Shown: piece after piece, positions 1 through 8,425 of the stretch
How positions within the stretch are numbered: position 1 is the stretch's first letter
Layout of the letters: each line of letters begins with the position of its first letter
Notes under the pieces: model-generated
Told to the model about the DNA's origin: nothing
What the model saw: the letters and a program-made list of their open reading frames with translations, nothing else
The model's database searches: none
Program-made: the position numbers and the translations under genes
Origin: Faecalicatena faecalis
GTDB lineage: Bacteria > Bacillota > Clostridia > Lachnospirales > Lachnospiraceae
NCBI RefSeq assembly: GCF_012524165.2
Contig: NZ_JABACJ020000011.1
Coordinates: 83,835 to 147,834 of the forward strand
Direction of reading: 5' to 3'
DNA: 64,000 bases

Positions 1-35
1 ATATTATTGCATAATGCCGGTTTTTGAAATTAATA

Positions 36-92
36 TTGACATTTTTGCACAAAGGTAATATTCTTGTTTTAGAAAAACAAGTTACACGTGTA
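36..92 (+). promoter_or_regulatory. Promoter and candidate LacI-type operator of arabinan locus 1
   Basis: A TTGACA box at 36-41 is followed after 17 bases by TATTCT at 59-64, a plausible sigma-A promoter. Just downstream, at 83-92, lies the perfect palindrome TACACGTGTA. A central CG is typical of LacI/GalR operators, and a LacI-family gene lies within the locus (4935-5927). Placement at or just after the start site suggests repression. The pairing of this site with that regulator is inferred. Confidence 0.55.
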
Positions 93-166
93 CAATCAAA
101 GAATGATATACATATAAAATCCGGTAAAGTGTGTATGTCAAGTGATTAAGAAAGGGAGACAATAGT

Positions 167-1489
167 ATGAAAAAAATGAACAAGTGGAAAAGGCTGGTTG
201 CACTTGGTGTTTCAACAATGATGGTAGTTTCGACGGCGGCTTGTGGCAGCGGTTCTGGTGACAGTTCAAAATCTGATAGTACAGAGAAGAAGGATAGTAA
301 AAAAGGAACCACAATCTCATTTTGGAACAGTTTTACAGGATCTGATGGAGATATGCTGGTAGAACTCGTAGATCGTTATAATAAAGAGAACGAAGATGGC
401 ATTACAGTTGAGATGGATATTTCTTCAGACTTTGACAGTCAGCTATCTACTGCATTTGCGGCAGGTACCGGACCGACGATGATGTTAAGTTCAAGTGCTT
501 ATAGATTTACATATGGTGACTATATGCAGGACATCAGTGATATATTTGAGAAGACAGATTTAAATAAAGAAGACTTTATTCAGTCTTATCTGGACTATTG
601 CTCAGAAGGAGATTCTTTATACTTTGTTCCCTTCCAGGTCGTAGGTTATTACATGTATTGGAACAAGGACTTATTTGAAGCAGCAGGTCTGGATCCGGAG
701 ACACCTCCGACAACATGGGAAGAGTGGCAGAAGGATGCTGAGAAGATTACAGATGAGAGTAAGAACGTATACGGATCTGGTATTTCTTACGACTATCCAT
801 ACCAGATTGCACACATGATGCAGCGTCAGGGTGGTCTGGCAGTTACAGATGGCAATGGCAAATGGAAAGCGAACTTCAAAGGAAACAGCGGGTATGCAGA
901 CTTCCTGAATATGTATAAAACTATGGTAGATAATGGGGATAATCCGCTAGAAGCTGACACAGATTCTATGATGAGTGCAGGACAGATCGGTATTACTGTA
1001 GGCGGACCTTGGGTGACAGCCGGACTTGATACAGCAGATGTCAACTATGGTATTGGTCTGATTCCTCAGGGGGAGGCAGGAGATATGAACTCTGTTGAGG
1101 TTCTTGGCTTCTCTATAACGACGGCTGCAAGTGATGAAGAGAAAGAAGCTGCATATAAATTCATCGAGTGGTGGAACTCCGAAGATAAAGAGGGGTCAAG
1201 TCCAGCTTTAGAATGGTCAGTTGCAAATGGTTTCCCGGCATATACTTATTCTGTTCAGGAGAAGCCTGCATATAAAGAGAGTGAGAAACTTAGTGTTATG
1301 TCTTCTGCAAATCCAGATGCACCGACAGACTTCATCGTAGATTCTAGTTTCCCTGGAATTAATGATGTACTGAATGATGTGATTCCTGAGATGATCAACT
1401 CCGTGGCATTTGGCAATGCATCCGTTGATGATGCACTTGATAAGGCACAGACTGCAGCAGATAAAATCGTTGATGAATATAATAAATAA
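167..1489 (+). CDS. ABC transporter sugar-binding lipoprotein (family 1, arabino-oligosaccharide type)
   Basis: This is an extracellular solute-binding protein of the MalE/UgpB type, 440 residues. It starts with a basic lipoprotein signal peptide whose lipobox ends at Cys in VSTAACGSG, followed by a Ser/Asp/Lys-rich linker. The mature part has the family-1 pattern (TISFWNSFTGSDGD, YYMYWNKDLFEAAGLDPETPPTTWEEW, and GGPWVTAG near the C-terminal half). Two permease genes and GH51 and GH43 arabinofuranosidases follow, so the likely ligand is arabino-oligosaccharide, as for Bacillus AraN. The substrate is inferred from context. A close paralog is at 29186-30454. Confidence 0.9.
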   Translation: MKKMNKWKRLVALGVSTMMVVSTAACGSGSGDSSKSDSTEKKDSKKGTTISFWNSFTGSDGDMLVELVDRYNKENEDGITVEMDISSDFDSQLSTAFAAGTGPTMMLSSSAYRFTYGDYMQDISDIFEKTDLNKEDFIQSYLDYCSEGDSLYFVPFQVVGYYMYWNKDLFEAAGLDPETPPTTWEEWQKDAEKITDESKNVYGSGISYDYPYQIAHMMQRQGGLAVTDGNGKWKANFKGNSGYADFLNMYKTMVDNGDNPLEADTDSMMSAGQIGITVGGPWVTAGLDTADVNYGIGLIPQGEAGDMNSVEVLGFSITTAASDEEKEAAYKFIEWWNSEDKEGSSPALEWSVANGFPAYTYSVQEKPAYKESEKLSVMSSANPDAPTDFIVDSSFPGINDVLNDVIPEMINSVAFGNASVDDALDKAQTAADKIVDEYNK

Positions 1490-1502
1490 TTGATTTTAAC
1501 AA

Positions 1503-1557
1503 GATTCTCAGATAGGAGAAAGGCGGCTGAAAAAGAGCTGCCTTTCTTGCAAGAATC
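1503..1557 (+). other. Intercistronic hairpin between binding protein and permease
   Basis: An 11-bp stem (GAAAGGCGGCT at 1518-1528 with AGCTGCCTTTC at 1536-1546, one G-T pair, 7-base loop) lies between the binding-protein stop and the permease start. Outer arms GATTC (1503-1507) and GAATC (1553-1557) may extend it. No T-run follows, so it looks like a 3'-end stabilising or processing hairpin. Such hairpins can keep binding-protein mRNA in excess over permease mRNA. The paralogous locus has a different hairpin at the same place (30460-30498). Confidence 0.6.
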
Positions 1558-1582
1558 GAGGCAGGCAGATTGGAGAAGGAAA

Positions 1583-2467
1583 ATGAAGAAAATGATGAAA
1601 TATTGGAACAAGCCATCCAGGAGTGCATACCTCTTTTTGGCCCCTTCCGTCATTTTGTTAATTCTGTTTAGTGTAGTACCGCTTATCATCGCATTTGGTT
1701 TGAGTGTGTTTGATGTATCGATTACCATGGATTCGGCAAATTTTATAGGTTTAGATAACTTTATCGAAGCATTTCATGACAGCCGGTTCCTGAATAGTTT
1801 GAAAGTGACAGCGATTTTTACAGGTCTGGAGGTTCCTCTGCAGGTTTTAGGGGCATTAGCCGTAGCAGCCCTGATTACGAAGAACAACATAAAGAACAAG
1901 TTTTTTAGGGCGGTCTACTTTCTGCCTGTTATATGTTCTGCGACTGCAATTGGTATCATGTGGAAGATGATTCTGCACTCGAACATTGGATTTATTACAG
2001 CAGCTTTGCAGTCCATGGGCCTGGGAAAAATTAATTTCTTAAATACACCTGGACTCACAATATTTGTAGTCTCATTTATTTCTATATGGAGAAGCTTTGG
2101 TATATCTGCAATCATTTATGTGACAGCGATCCAGCAGGTATCTGCATCTTTATATGAAGCTGCCGAGATGGACGGTGCGGGAAAGATACGTCAGTTCTGG
2201 CATATCACGGCACCTTCCATCAGACCTACATTTTGGTATATTTTAATGACGCGATTTGCCGGTGCGCTGCAGATATTTGATATCATATACATTACGACCA
2301 ATGGTGGTCCGAATTATACCACAGAGTCTACAGTAACCTATATTTATTCAAGAGCGTTCTCATCGCGATCCAGCATGGGATATGCTTCTGCCATGTCGGT
2401 GATTTTGTTTGTGATCATTATGGTCATCACTGTCCTGATGTACCGCAAAATGAACCAGGAGGAATAG
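1583..2467 (+). CDS. ABC sugar transporter permease, MalF/AraP-like
   Basis: Inner-membrane permease of a carbohydrate ABC importer, about 294 residues with six predicted membrane segments. The EAA loop that contacts the ATPase is visible as LYEAAEMDGAGKIRQFWHI. I place the start at ATG 1583, preceded by GGAG at 1572-1575. The same frame is open upstream to 1490, but that stretch runs through the intercistronic hairpin and lacks a ribosome site. It should form a heterodimer with the next gene product. No ATPase is encoded nearby, so a shared MsmK/UgpC-type ATPase elsewhere is expected. Confidence 0.9.
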   Translation: MKKMMKYWNKPSRSAYLFLAPSVILLILFSVVPLIIAFGLSVFDVSITMDSANFIGLDNFIEAFHDSRFLNSLKVTAIFTGLEVPLQVLGALAVAALITKNNIKNKFFRAVYFLPVICSATAIGIMWKMILHSNIGFITAALQSMGLGKINFLNTPGLTIFVVSFISIWRSFGISAIIYVTAIQQVSASLYEAAEMDGAGKIRQFWHITAPSIRPTFWYILMTRFAGALQIFDIIYITTNGGPNYTTESTVTYIYSRAFSSRSSMGYASAMSVILFVIIMVITVLMYRKMNQEE

Positions 2468-2468
2468 C

Positions 2469-3314
2469 ATGAAAAAGAAGAAGACGATTAAAATCAAAAA
2501 CGTAGCAATTAGTATTCCGATATTTGTCGTTTTGGTCATTCTGGCTTTACTTGTACTGGTGCCGGTCATCTGGATGACATTGAGTGCATTTAAGCCGGAA
2601 AAGGAGATTATCTCCTGGCCGCCTACTTTTATACCACAGTCATTGACCTTAGAAAACTTTGTGGATGTACAGGACCGAATCAATATTCTGCGATATATGC
2701 TCAATTCAGTGATTTATGCTGGAGGGACAACACTTCTGGCAGTCGTTGTAAATAGTATGGCAGGCTATGCATATGCTTTTTATGACTTTAAGGGAAAGAC
2801 AGGGATGTTTCTGATGACACTGGCGACTATGATGGTTCCTTTCCAGGTAATCATGGTTCCGCTATTTCTGGTCGTATTTAAGATGGGAATGTATGACACC
2901 TATTGGGGCCTGATTATTCCAAGGGTCGCGGTAGCAGGGTCCATCTTTATGATGAGGGCGGCGTTCTCTGGTATCCCAAAAGAATTAGCAGAAGCGGCCC
3001 GGATAGATGGGCTTTCAGAAATGGGGATTTTCTGGAGGATCATGATGCCTCAGGTAAAGCCTGCGGTAATCACGCTGGTTATCTTAAGTATTAATGGCTC
3101 ATGGAATGACCTGCTGTGGCCGATGATTGTAACAAGTAGGACAGAAATGCGTACACTCGCCAATGGATTGGCATTATTTATAGGACAGAACACGATAGAA
3201 TATGGCGCGGCATTTGCGGGGGCACTGATTTCACTGCTTCCAATGTTCATCTTGTATATGGTGGGACAGAAATACTTTGTTGAAGGTATGGCGAGCGCCG
3301 GATTAAAGGGTTAA
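2469..3314 (+). CDS. ABC sugar transporter permease, MalG/AraQ-like
   Basis: Second permease of the importer, 281 residues with six predicted membrane segments. The EAA loop reads ELAEAARIDGLSEMGIFWRI, and the C-terminus ends in the MalG-type FVEGMASAGLKG motif. The start ATG 2469 directly follows the preceding stop and has AGGAGG just upstream, so the two permeases are tightly coupled. The paralog in locus 2 is at 31411-32244. The arabino-oligosaccharide substrate is inferred from the GH51 gene starting 11 bases downstream. Confidence 0.9.
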   Translation: MKKKKTIKIKNVAISIPIFVVLVILALLVLVPVIWMTLSAFKPEKEIISWPPTFIPQSLTLENFVDVQDRINILRYMLNSVIYAGGTTLLAVVVNSMAGYAYAFYDFKGKTGMFLMTLATMMVPFQVIMVPLFLVVFKMGMYDTYWGLIIPRVAVAGSIFMMRAAFSGIPKELAEAARIDGLSEMGIFWRIMMPQVKPAVITLVILSINGSWNDLLWPMIVTSRTEMRTLANGLALFIGQNTIEYGAAFAGALISLLPMFILYMVGQKYFVEGMASAGLKG

Positions 3315-3324
3315 GGAGATTCGT

Positions 3325-4833
3325 ATGTTAAAGGCAGAAGTGATTTGCGATAAGAATTTTAAGATAGGAGAAATTGATCCGAGGCTTTATGGTTCCTTTT
3401 TGGAACATATGGGAAGAGTCATCTATACTGGAGTGTATGAGCCGGATCATTGCAAATCTGATGAAGAGGGATTTCGCAGTGATGTTCTGGAAAAGGTTCA
3501 GGAGATGGGGGTCACGGCGGTCCGCTATCCGGGAGGCAATTTTGTCTCTTCCTATCACTGGGAGGATGGTGTGGGGCCGAGATCAGACAGGCCGAAGAAA
3601 CTTGAGCTTGCGTGGAAAGCGATCGAGACAAATGAGTTTGGTACAAACGAATTTGTTCATTGGGCACGTAAAGCAGGTGTAGAGCCTATTTTTACAGTGA
3701 ATCTGGGGACACGGGGCATAGAAGAGGCTGCCCAATATATTGAATATTGCAATTTCCCAGGCGGAACTCAGTATAGCGAGATGCGAAAAGCACATGGTGT
3801 GTCAGAGCCTTATGGTATCAAGATGTGGTGCCTTGGCAATGAAATGGACGGAGAATGGCAGATCGGACATAAGACAGCATATGAATATGGGCGTCTTGCA
3901 GCAGAAGCAGGAAAGACGATGAAGCTGATCGATCCAGACATCGAACTGATTGCATGTGGAAGTTCCCTGTCAAATATGGAGACATATCCGGTGTGGGATA
4001 TGGAGGTGTTGGAACAGACATATGATGTCATTGATTATCTGGCCCTTCATCAGTATTATGCAGGACAGGAAAAAGGAACAAAATCATTTTTAGCTCAGAC
4101 ACTTGATATGGAAGAGTATATCAAAACGATTCGTTCTGTGGCTCAGGTCATAAAAAAGAAAAAGCGTTCCGACAAAGATATTAAATTCAGTGTTGATGAA
4201 TGGGGAGTATGGGCTCTACCAAGTAATTCAGTAAATATAGAGGTATCTAAAGAACCATGGAAAACAGCCCCTCCAATCAGCGAACAGATCTATACGATGG
4301 AGGATGCTCTTTTGTTCGCGGGGATGCAGATGGTAATGTTGAGAAATGCAGATGTTATCAAAATTGCATGTCAGTCCCTCCTGACGAATGTCAGTGCATG
4401 CATTATGACCGAGAAAGGTGGAGATGTCTGGCTTCAGACTATTTATTATCCATTCTGTTATTTCGCAAATTATGCGAAAGGGACTGTTCTAAAAAGTACT
4501 GTGGCAGGTCCATCTTACGAATGTGAGGAATTTAAACAAGTCCCCTATCTTGACGAGGTAATCGTTTGGAATGCAAAAGAGCATGAGGTCGTCCTTTTTA
4601 TGGTCAATAAAAGCGAAGATGAAACCTTGATGGCAGAAGCAGTATTACAGAATTTTATACCAAAAAAAATAAAAGCCTTTATTAGTATGACAGCAGAAGA
4701 TAAAAAGATGACGAATCAGCAGAATCACAATGCTGTAACTCCAAAACAGCAGGAAGGTGGAGTCCTTATAGAGAACCGATGCATCGTAGAGCTTGCGCCC
4801 CTGTCTTTTAATATGGTGAGAATTGAGGTGTAG
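3325..4833 (+). CDS. abfA: GH51 alpha-L-arabinofuranosidase
   Basis: Cytoplasmic retaining glycosidase that releases terminal alpha-L-arabinofuranosyl units from imported arabinan or arabinoxylan fragments. It has 502 residues, the usual length for intracellular GH51, and no signal peptide. The acid/base glutamate is in CLGNEMDG (Glu173) and the nucleophile in VDEWGVW (Glu292). The N-terminal RYPGGNFVS and the LHQYYAGQEKGT stretch are also typical of the family. GGAG precedes ATG 3325. Locus 2 encodes a paralog (32256-33773) with the two catalytic residues at the same numbers. Confidence 0.95.
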   Translation: MLKAEVICDKNFKIGEIDPRLYGSFLEHMGRVIYTGVYEPDHCKSDEEGFRSDVLEKVQEMGVTAVRYPGGNFVSSYHWEDGVGPRSDRPKKLELAWKAIETNEFGTNEFVHWARKAGVEPIFTVNLGTRGIEEAAQYIEYCNFPGGTQYSEMRKAHGVSEPYGIKMWCLGNEMDGEWQIGHKTAYEYGRLAAEAGKTMKLIDPDIELIACGSSLSNMETYPVWDMEVLEQTYDVIDYLALHQYYAGQEKGTKSFLAQTLDMEEYIKTIRSVAQVIKKKKRSDKDIKFSVDEWGVWALPSNSVNIEVSKEPWKTAPPISEQIYTMEDALLFAGMQMVMLRNADVIKIACQSLLTNVSACIMTEKGGDVWLQTIYYPFCYFANYAKGTVLKSTVAGPSYECEEFKQVPYLDEVIVWNAKEHEVVLFMVNKSEDETLMAEAVLQNFIPKKIKAFISMTAEDKKMTNQQNHNAVTPKQQEGGVLIENRCIVELAPLSFNMVRIEV

Positions 4834-4934
4834 TGTATCCTCAGGGCAGTGTGATCTCTTCATTGCGGCAGTGTTCCTTTTATGTTATACTCAAGCTGAT
4901 TTTACACACTTTGTTCGAAAAGGGAGGTAATGAA

Positions 4935-5927
4935 ATGGCAATTACTGTTAATCAGATAGCTGAAATATGCAAGGTTTCAAGGACTACAGTTCTGAGAGCT
5001 TTGAATGACAGTGGAAGTGTTGGAAAGGAGACAAAAGAAAGAATTTTGTCTGTTGCCAAAGAATATAATTACCGTCCTAATTTACTTGCAAGGAGCCTGA
5101 ATCACGGCAGGACAATGTCCCTGGGCGTAGTGACCATCAATATTGAGAATATGTATTTTGTCCAATCCTTGAATATTATCAATAAGGAAGCAGACAAGAG
5201 AGGGTACTTTACCAATATTGTGGTCTGTGATGAAAGCCTGGATTGGGAGAGAAAGCTGATTCAGGGGCTTGCAGACCGCCAGATGGAAGGGATATTGATC
5301 AGTCCAATTAATAAAGGAAAAGAATTTGAAGACTTTTTATTATCTTTAAATATACCTGTTGTCTGTATTGGCAACCAAGTATCAGATTCAATAACTACAG
5401 TACAGGTAAACGAAATGGCAGCAGCAATGGAGTCGGTAGACTTGATCGTTTCTAAAGGATATGAAAGAATCATATTCATCTGTCCTCCGCTTGCTGTGAA
5501 AGAGAAAGAAAATATATATGTCCATGAGCAGCGGCTTCTTGGTTTCCAGGCATCTGCTGCAAAATACCCTGGTCTGATCCAGGAGGTGATCGGCAAGACG
5601 GATTATCTGCCAGATGTGGAAGAAATGCTGGCTCGAAAAGATCAGGGAAAGACAGCCTTTTTATGCTCTGGTGACAGCTATGCATTAAACGTGATGCGCT
5701 GGGGACAGCAGAATGGGATGAGCATACCGGACGACTTCGGTCTGATGGGATTTGATGATATCAACATTCTGGAATTCATTACTCCTAAGCTGACAACGGT
5801 CTCGACGAATCTGGAGGGAGTGGCGGCAACAGCGGTCTCAGAGCTTCTTACACAGATAGACTCAGAGGATTATGTTCCCAAAGCAATCTATTTGAATTAC
5901 AAAATATTGGATAGAGAGACTTTGTGA
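4935..5927 (+). CDS. LacI-family transcriptional regulator of arabinan locus 1
   Basis: A 330-residue regulator: N-terminal LacI HTH (ITVNQIAEICKVSRTTVLRALNDSG) with the hinge-helix stretch NLLARSL, then a periplasmic-binding-protein-like effector domain. I use ATG 4935, which has AGGGAGG upstream and starts exactly at the HTH. The open frame back to 4833 has no ribosome site. It lies inside the locus between the GH51 and GH43 genes, which suggests local autoregulated control, probably with an arabinose-derived effector (inferred). The candidate operator is the palindrome at 83-92. Confidence 0.9.
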   Translation: MAITVNQIAEICKVSRTTVLRALNDSGSVGKETKERILSVAKEYNYRPNLLARSLNHGRTMSLGVVTINIENMYFVQSLNIINKEADKRGYFTNIVVCDESLDWERKLIQGLADRQMEGILISPINKGKEFEDFLLSLNIPVVCIGNQVSDSITTVQVNEMAAAMESVDLIVSKGYERIIFICPPLAVKEKENIYVHEQRLLGFQASAAKYPGLIQEVIGKTDYLPDVEEMLARKDQGKTAFLCSGDSYALNVMRWGQQNGMSIPDDFGLMGFDDINILEFITPKLTTVSTNLEGVAATAVSELLTQIDSEDYVPKAIYLNYKILDRETL

Positions 5928-5936
5928 CATCTAATG

Positions 5937-5993
5937 ATGGAAATATATTTTCATGATCAGAAAGCTAGCAGCAAAGAGGCCTTAAGTGGCCTC
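5937..5993 (+). promoter_or_regulatory. Palindrome and hairpin upstream of the GH43 gene
   Basis: Two symmetric elements lie between the LacI gene and the GH43 gene. One is a near-perfect 18-bp AT-rich palindrome at 5937-5954 (ATGGAAATATATTTTCAT, one mismatched pair). The other is a hairpin with GAGGCC at 5976-5981 and GGCCTC at 5988-5993. No T-run follows the hairpin. They may separate GH43 expression from the upstream genes or form an operator. I cannot tell which. Confidence 0.4.
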
Positions 5994-6058
5994 AACTCAA
6001 CGTGGGTGGAATGCTGTATATAAGTTTACCTGCACATTTGAGATGTGAGGATAGTATC

Positions 6059-7027
6059 ATGAATATTCATAATTTTATACAAACGAAATATAATGAACCA
6101 TTTATAGTTCAACGGGCTGACCCTTATGTCTATAGACATGAAGATGGGAGCTATCTGTTTACTGCATCTGTCCCGGAATATGACCGAATCGTGCTCCGTC
6201 AGAGCGATACACTTGATGGACTGCAGGATGCAGAGGAAGTTACGATATGGAAGAGACATGAGACAGGAAAGATGAGCATGCATATATGGGCGCCCGAAAT
6301 TCACTTTATAGAAGGAAAATGGTTTCTCTATTTTGCGGCCAGCGAAAAGGATGATATCTGGGCACTGCGCCCCTATGTTTTGGAATGTACAGGCAGTGAC
6401 CCAATTGCAGACCCCTGGATAGAAAAAGGGAAGATGCAGGCAGCGGATGACTTTTCTTTTCAAGATTTTTCACTGGATATGACGGTGTTTAAGAACCAGG
6501 ATAAATGGTATTGCGTTTGGGCCGAAAAGGTGAGTGTAGGGAAGAAAATTTCCAACCTTTATATAGCGGAATTGGAAAGCCCATGCAGGCTGTCCACAGC
6601 ACAGGTGCTTTTGACATCGCCTGATTATGATTGGGAGAGAGTAGATTTCTGGGTGAACGAGGGTCCGTCGCTGCTGCGGCATGAGGACAAGCTCTATCTG
6701 ACGTATTCAGCGAGTGCGACCGGAGCCTGTTACTGTATGGGAATGCTGAGTATATCGTCCGGGGCCGACCTCTTAGATCCACATGCTTGGAAAAAGGAAA
6801 GGCTGCCGATCATGAAAACAGATTGGGAAAAAGGGATTTTAGGTCCAGGACATAATTCATTCACGAAATCGGAAGATGGGAAAGAGGATATCATGATTTA
6901 TCATGCCCGGCAGTACGATGAGATTGAAGGGGATCCCTTGTATGATCCGAATCGGCATACCTATCGTATGAAAATTCTGTGGGACAAAGATGGTCGTCCG
7001 GTATTTGATATGACAAATAATTTTTGA
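6059..7027 (+). CDS. GH43 exo-alpha-1,5-L-arabinofuranosidase-like (GH43_26 type)
   Basis: Five-bladed beta-propeller glycosidase, 322 residues from ATG 6059, preceded by GTGAGG. There is no signal peptide, so it should act in the cytoplasm. The family triad is visible: base Asp21 in QRADPYVYR, Asp140 in FSLDMTV and acid Glu201 in WVNEGPS. The motifs IWAPEIHF, GPGHNSF and EIEGDPLYDPNRHTYRM resemble subfamily 26 exo-1,5-arabinofuranosidases. It would complement the GH51 enzyme on linear 1,5-arabino-oligosaccharides. The subfamily is judged by eye. A close paralog is at 33766-34749. Confidence 0.88.
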   Translation: MNIHNFIQTKYNEPFIVQRADPYVYRHEDGSYLFTASVPEYDRIVLRQSDTLDGLQDAEEVTIWKRHETGKMSMHIWAPEIHFIEGKWFLYFAASEKDDIWALRPYVLECTGSDPIADPWIEKGKMQAADDFSFQDFSLDMTVFKNQDKWYCVWAEKVSVGKKISNLYIAELESPCRLSTAQVLLTSPDYDWERVDFWVNEGPSLLRHEDKLYLTYSASATGACYCMGMLSISSGADLLDPHAWKKERLPIMKTDWEKGILGPGHNSFTKSEDGKEDIMIYHARQYDEIEGDPLYDPNRHTYRMKILWDKDGRPVFDMTNNF

Positions 7028-7042
7028 GATTTTGAAGGAAGT

Positions 7043-7082
7043 GGTGAAGCGGATTCTGAATATCCGCAGCACCGCTTTTTTT
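7043..7082 (+). terminator. Rho-independent terminator after arabinan locus 1
   Basis: GGTG (7043-7046) and GCGGAT pair with ATCCGC and CACC around a TCTGAAT loop, and a run of seven T follows at about 7076-7082. It lies just after the GH43 stop and closes locus 1. Confidence 0.7.
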
Positions 7083-7104
7083 GCGGTGTAGAAACTATTT
7101 GGAC

Positions 7105-7133
7105 TTGACAGTATCTTTTCTGCAAAGTAGGAT
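7105..7133 (+). promoter_or_regulatory. Promoter of the AIM24-YfcE-NYN operon
   Basis: TTGACA at 7105-7110, a 17-base spacer and TAGGAT at 7128-7133 form a good housekeeping promoter. It lies about 40 bases upstream of the AIM24-like gene and downstream of a terminator. Confidence 0.65.
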
Positions 7134-7175
7134 GAAAGAAGAGAATCGTATAAAACGATAAACGGAGGAAAAAAT

Positions 7176-7853
7176 ATGAAATATGAGATCAAAGGCGGAG
7201 CATTTCCAGTTGTTGAATGTCAGCTCACAGATGGTGAGCAGATGATCACGGAGAAGGGCTCTATGGTGTGGATGAGCCCAAATATGCAGATGGAGACGGC
7301 AGGCGGCGGTATTGGGAAGATGTTTTCCAAGGCATTTTCTGGAGAAAGCATGTTCCAGAATATTTATACGGCACGTGGTGCAGGTGTGATTGCATTCGGC
7401 TCCAGCTTCCCGGGAAGGATCATGCCGGTCCAGATTACACCGGGGCATGAGATGGTCGTACAGAAGAGCGCATTTCTTGCGTCAGAGAGCAGCGTGCAGC
7501 TCTCTATTCATTTTAATAAGAAGCTGGGCACCGGGGTATTCGGTGGAGAGGGATTCATCATGCAGCGTCTGTCTGGAAGTGGAATGGCTTTTGTTGAAAT
7601 TGACGGGGAACTGGTTGAGTATGAATTGGCAGCAGGCCAGCAGATTATCGTTGACACTGGCAATGTAGCCGGCTTCGAGGTCGGAGTACAGATAGATATT
7701 CAGCAGGTTCCAGGACTGAAGAATAAACTGCTAGGTGGAGAAGGTCTGTTTAATACAGTATTGACCGGACCAGGGAAGATCTGGCTGCAGACGATGCCTA
7801 TCTCCAGTGTAGCGGGAGCTATCCGTCCTTATATACCATCAGGAAATGCGTAG
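7176..7853 (+). CDS. AIM24 / TIGR00266-family protein
   Basis: A 225-residue member of the TIGR00266/AIM24 family of glycine-rich beta-helical proteins whose bacterial role is not established. The pattern is typical: MKYEIKGGAFPVVECQL at the start, EKGSMVWMSPNMQMET, and GEGFIMQRLSGSGMAFVEIDGE in the second half. There is no signal peptide or membrane segment. GGAGG precedes ATG 7176. It is followed 17 bases later by the phosphodiesterase gene and then an overlapping NYN gene, which suggests one operon. Confidence 0.85.
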   Translation: MKYEIKGGAFPVVECQLTDGEQMITEKGSMVWMSPNMQMETAGGGIGKMFSKAFSGESMFQNIYTARGAGVIAFGSSFPGRIMPVQITPGHEMVVQKSAFLASESSVQLSIHFNKKLGTGVFGGEGFIMQRLSGSGMAFVEIDGELVEYELAAGQQIIVDTGNVAGFEVGVQIDIQQVPGLKNKLLGGEGLFNTVLTGPGKIWLQTMPISSVAGAIRPYIPSGNA

Positions 7854-7870
7854 GACAGGGAGGGAATTGC

Positions 7871-8425
7871 ATGAGGTTGATGATTGCATCAGACATCCAT
7901 GGTTCTGCGTTCTACTGTCGTCAGATGGTGGAGGCATACAAACGAGAAAGGGCGGACAGGCTGTTATTACTGGGGGACATTTTATATCATGGACCGCGCA
8001 ATGATCTGCCGAAGGATTACGCTCCAAAAGAAGTGATTGCCATGCTGAATCCGATCAAGGAGCATTTGCTCTGCGTGCGCGGAAATTGTGACACGGAGGT
8101 AGACCAGATGGTGTTGGAATTTCCGATTATGGCAGAGTACTGTTTTCTGGAATTGGACGGACAGACGATATTAGCGACACATGGGCATATATGGAATCCT
8201 GCTAATCCACCAATGCTGAAAGAGGGGGACATCCTTCTCAACGGTCACACCCATATTCCAGCATGCGAGGAGAAGGAAGCGTATATTTATATGAATCCGG
8301 GTTCTGTATCCATACCAAAAGAAAATTCAGCGCATAGTTATATGATATATGAAAATAAAATCTTTGAGTGGAAAGATTTGAATGGAGAGGTATACCGAAC
8401 ATGGACGACAAATATGCATTGCTAA
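7871..8425 (+). CDS. yfcE: YfcE-type metallophosphodiesterase
   Basis: Calcineurin-fold phosphoesterase of 184 residues. The metal-binding motifs are present in order: ASDIHGS (D-x-H), LLGDILYHGPRND, VRGNCD (GNxD), THGH and NGHTHIP. Escherichia coli YfcE has phosphodiesterase activity on artificial substrates, and the physiological substrate is unknown. GGGAGGG precedes ATG 7871. The 3' end overlaps the NYN/OST-HTH gene by 25 bases, implying translational coupling. Confidence 0.9.
   Translation: MRLMIASDIHGSAFYCRQMVEAYKRERADRLLLLGDILYHGPRNDLPKDYAPKEVIAMLNPIKEHLLCVRGNCDTEVDQMVLEFPIMAEYCFLELDGQTILATHGHIWNPANPPMLKEGDILLNGHTHIPACEEKEAYIYMNPGSVSIPKENSAHSYMIYENKIFEWKDLNGEVYRTWTTNMHC

Noticed and set aside
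1490..1582. 31-residue N-terminal extension of the first permease
   Set aside because: It starts at a TTG right after the previous stop, runs through a perfect hairpin and has no ribosome site, while ATG 1583 does.
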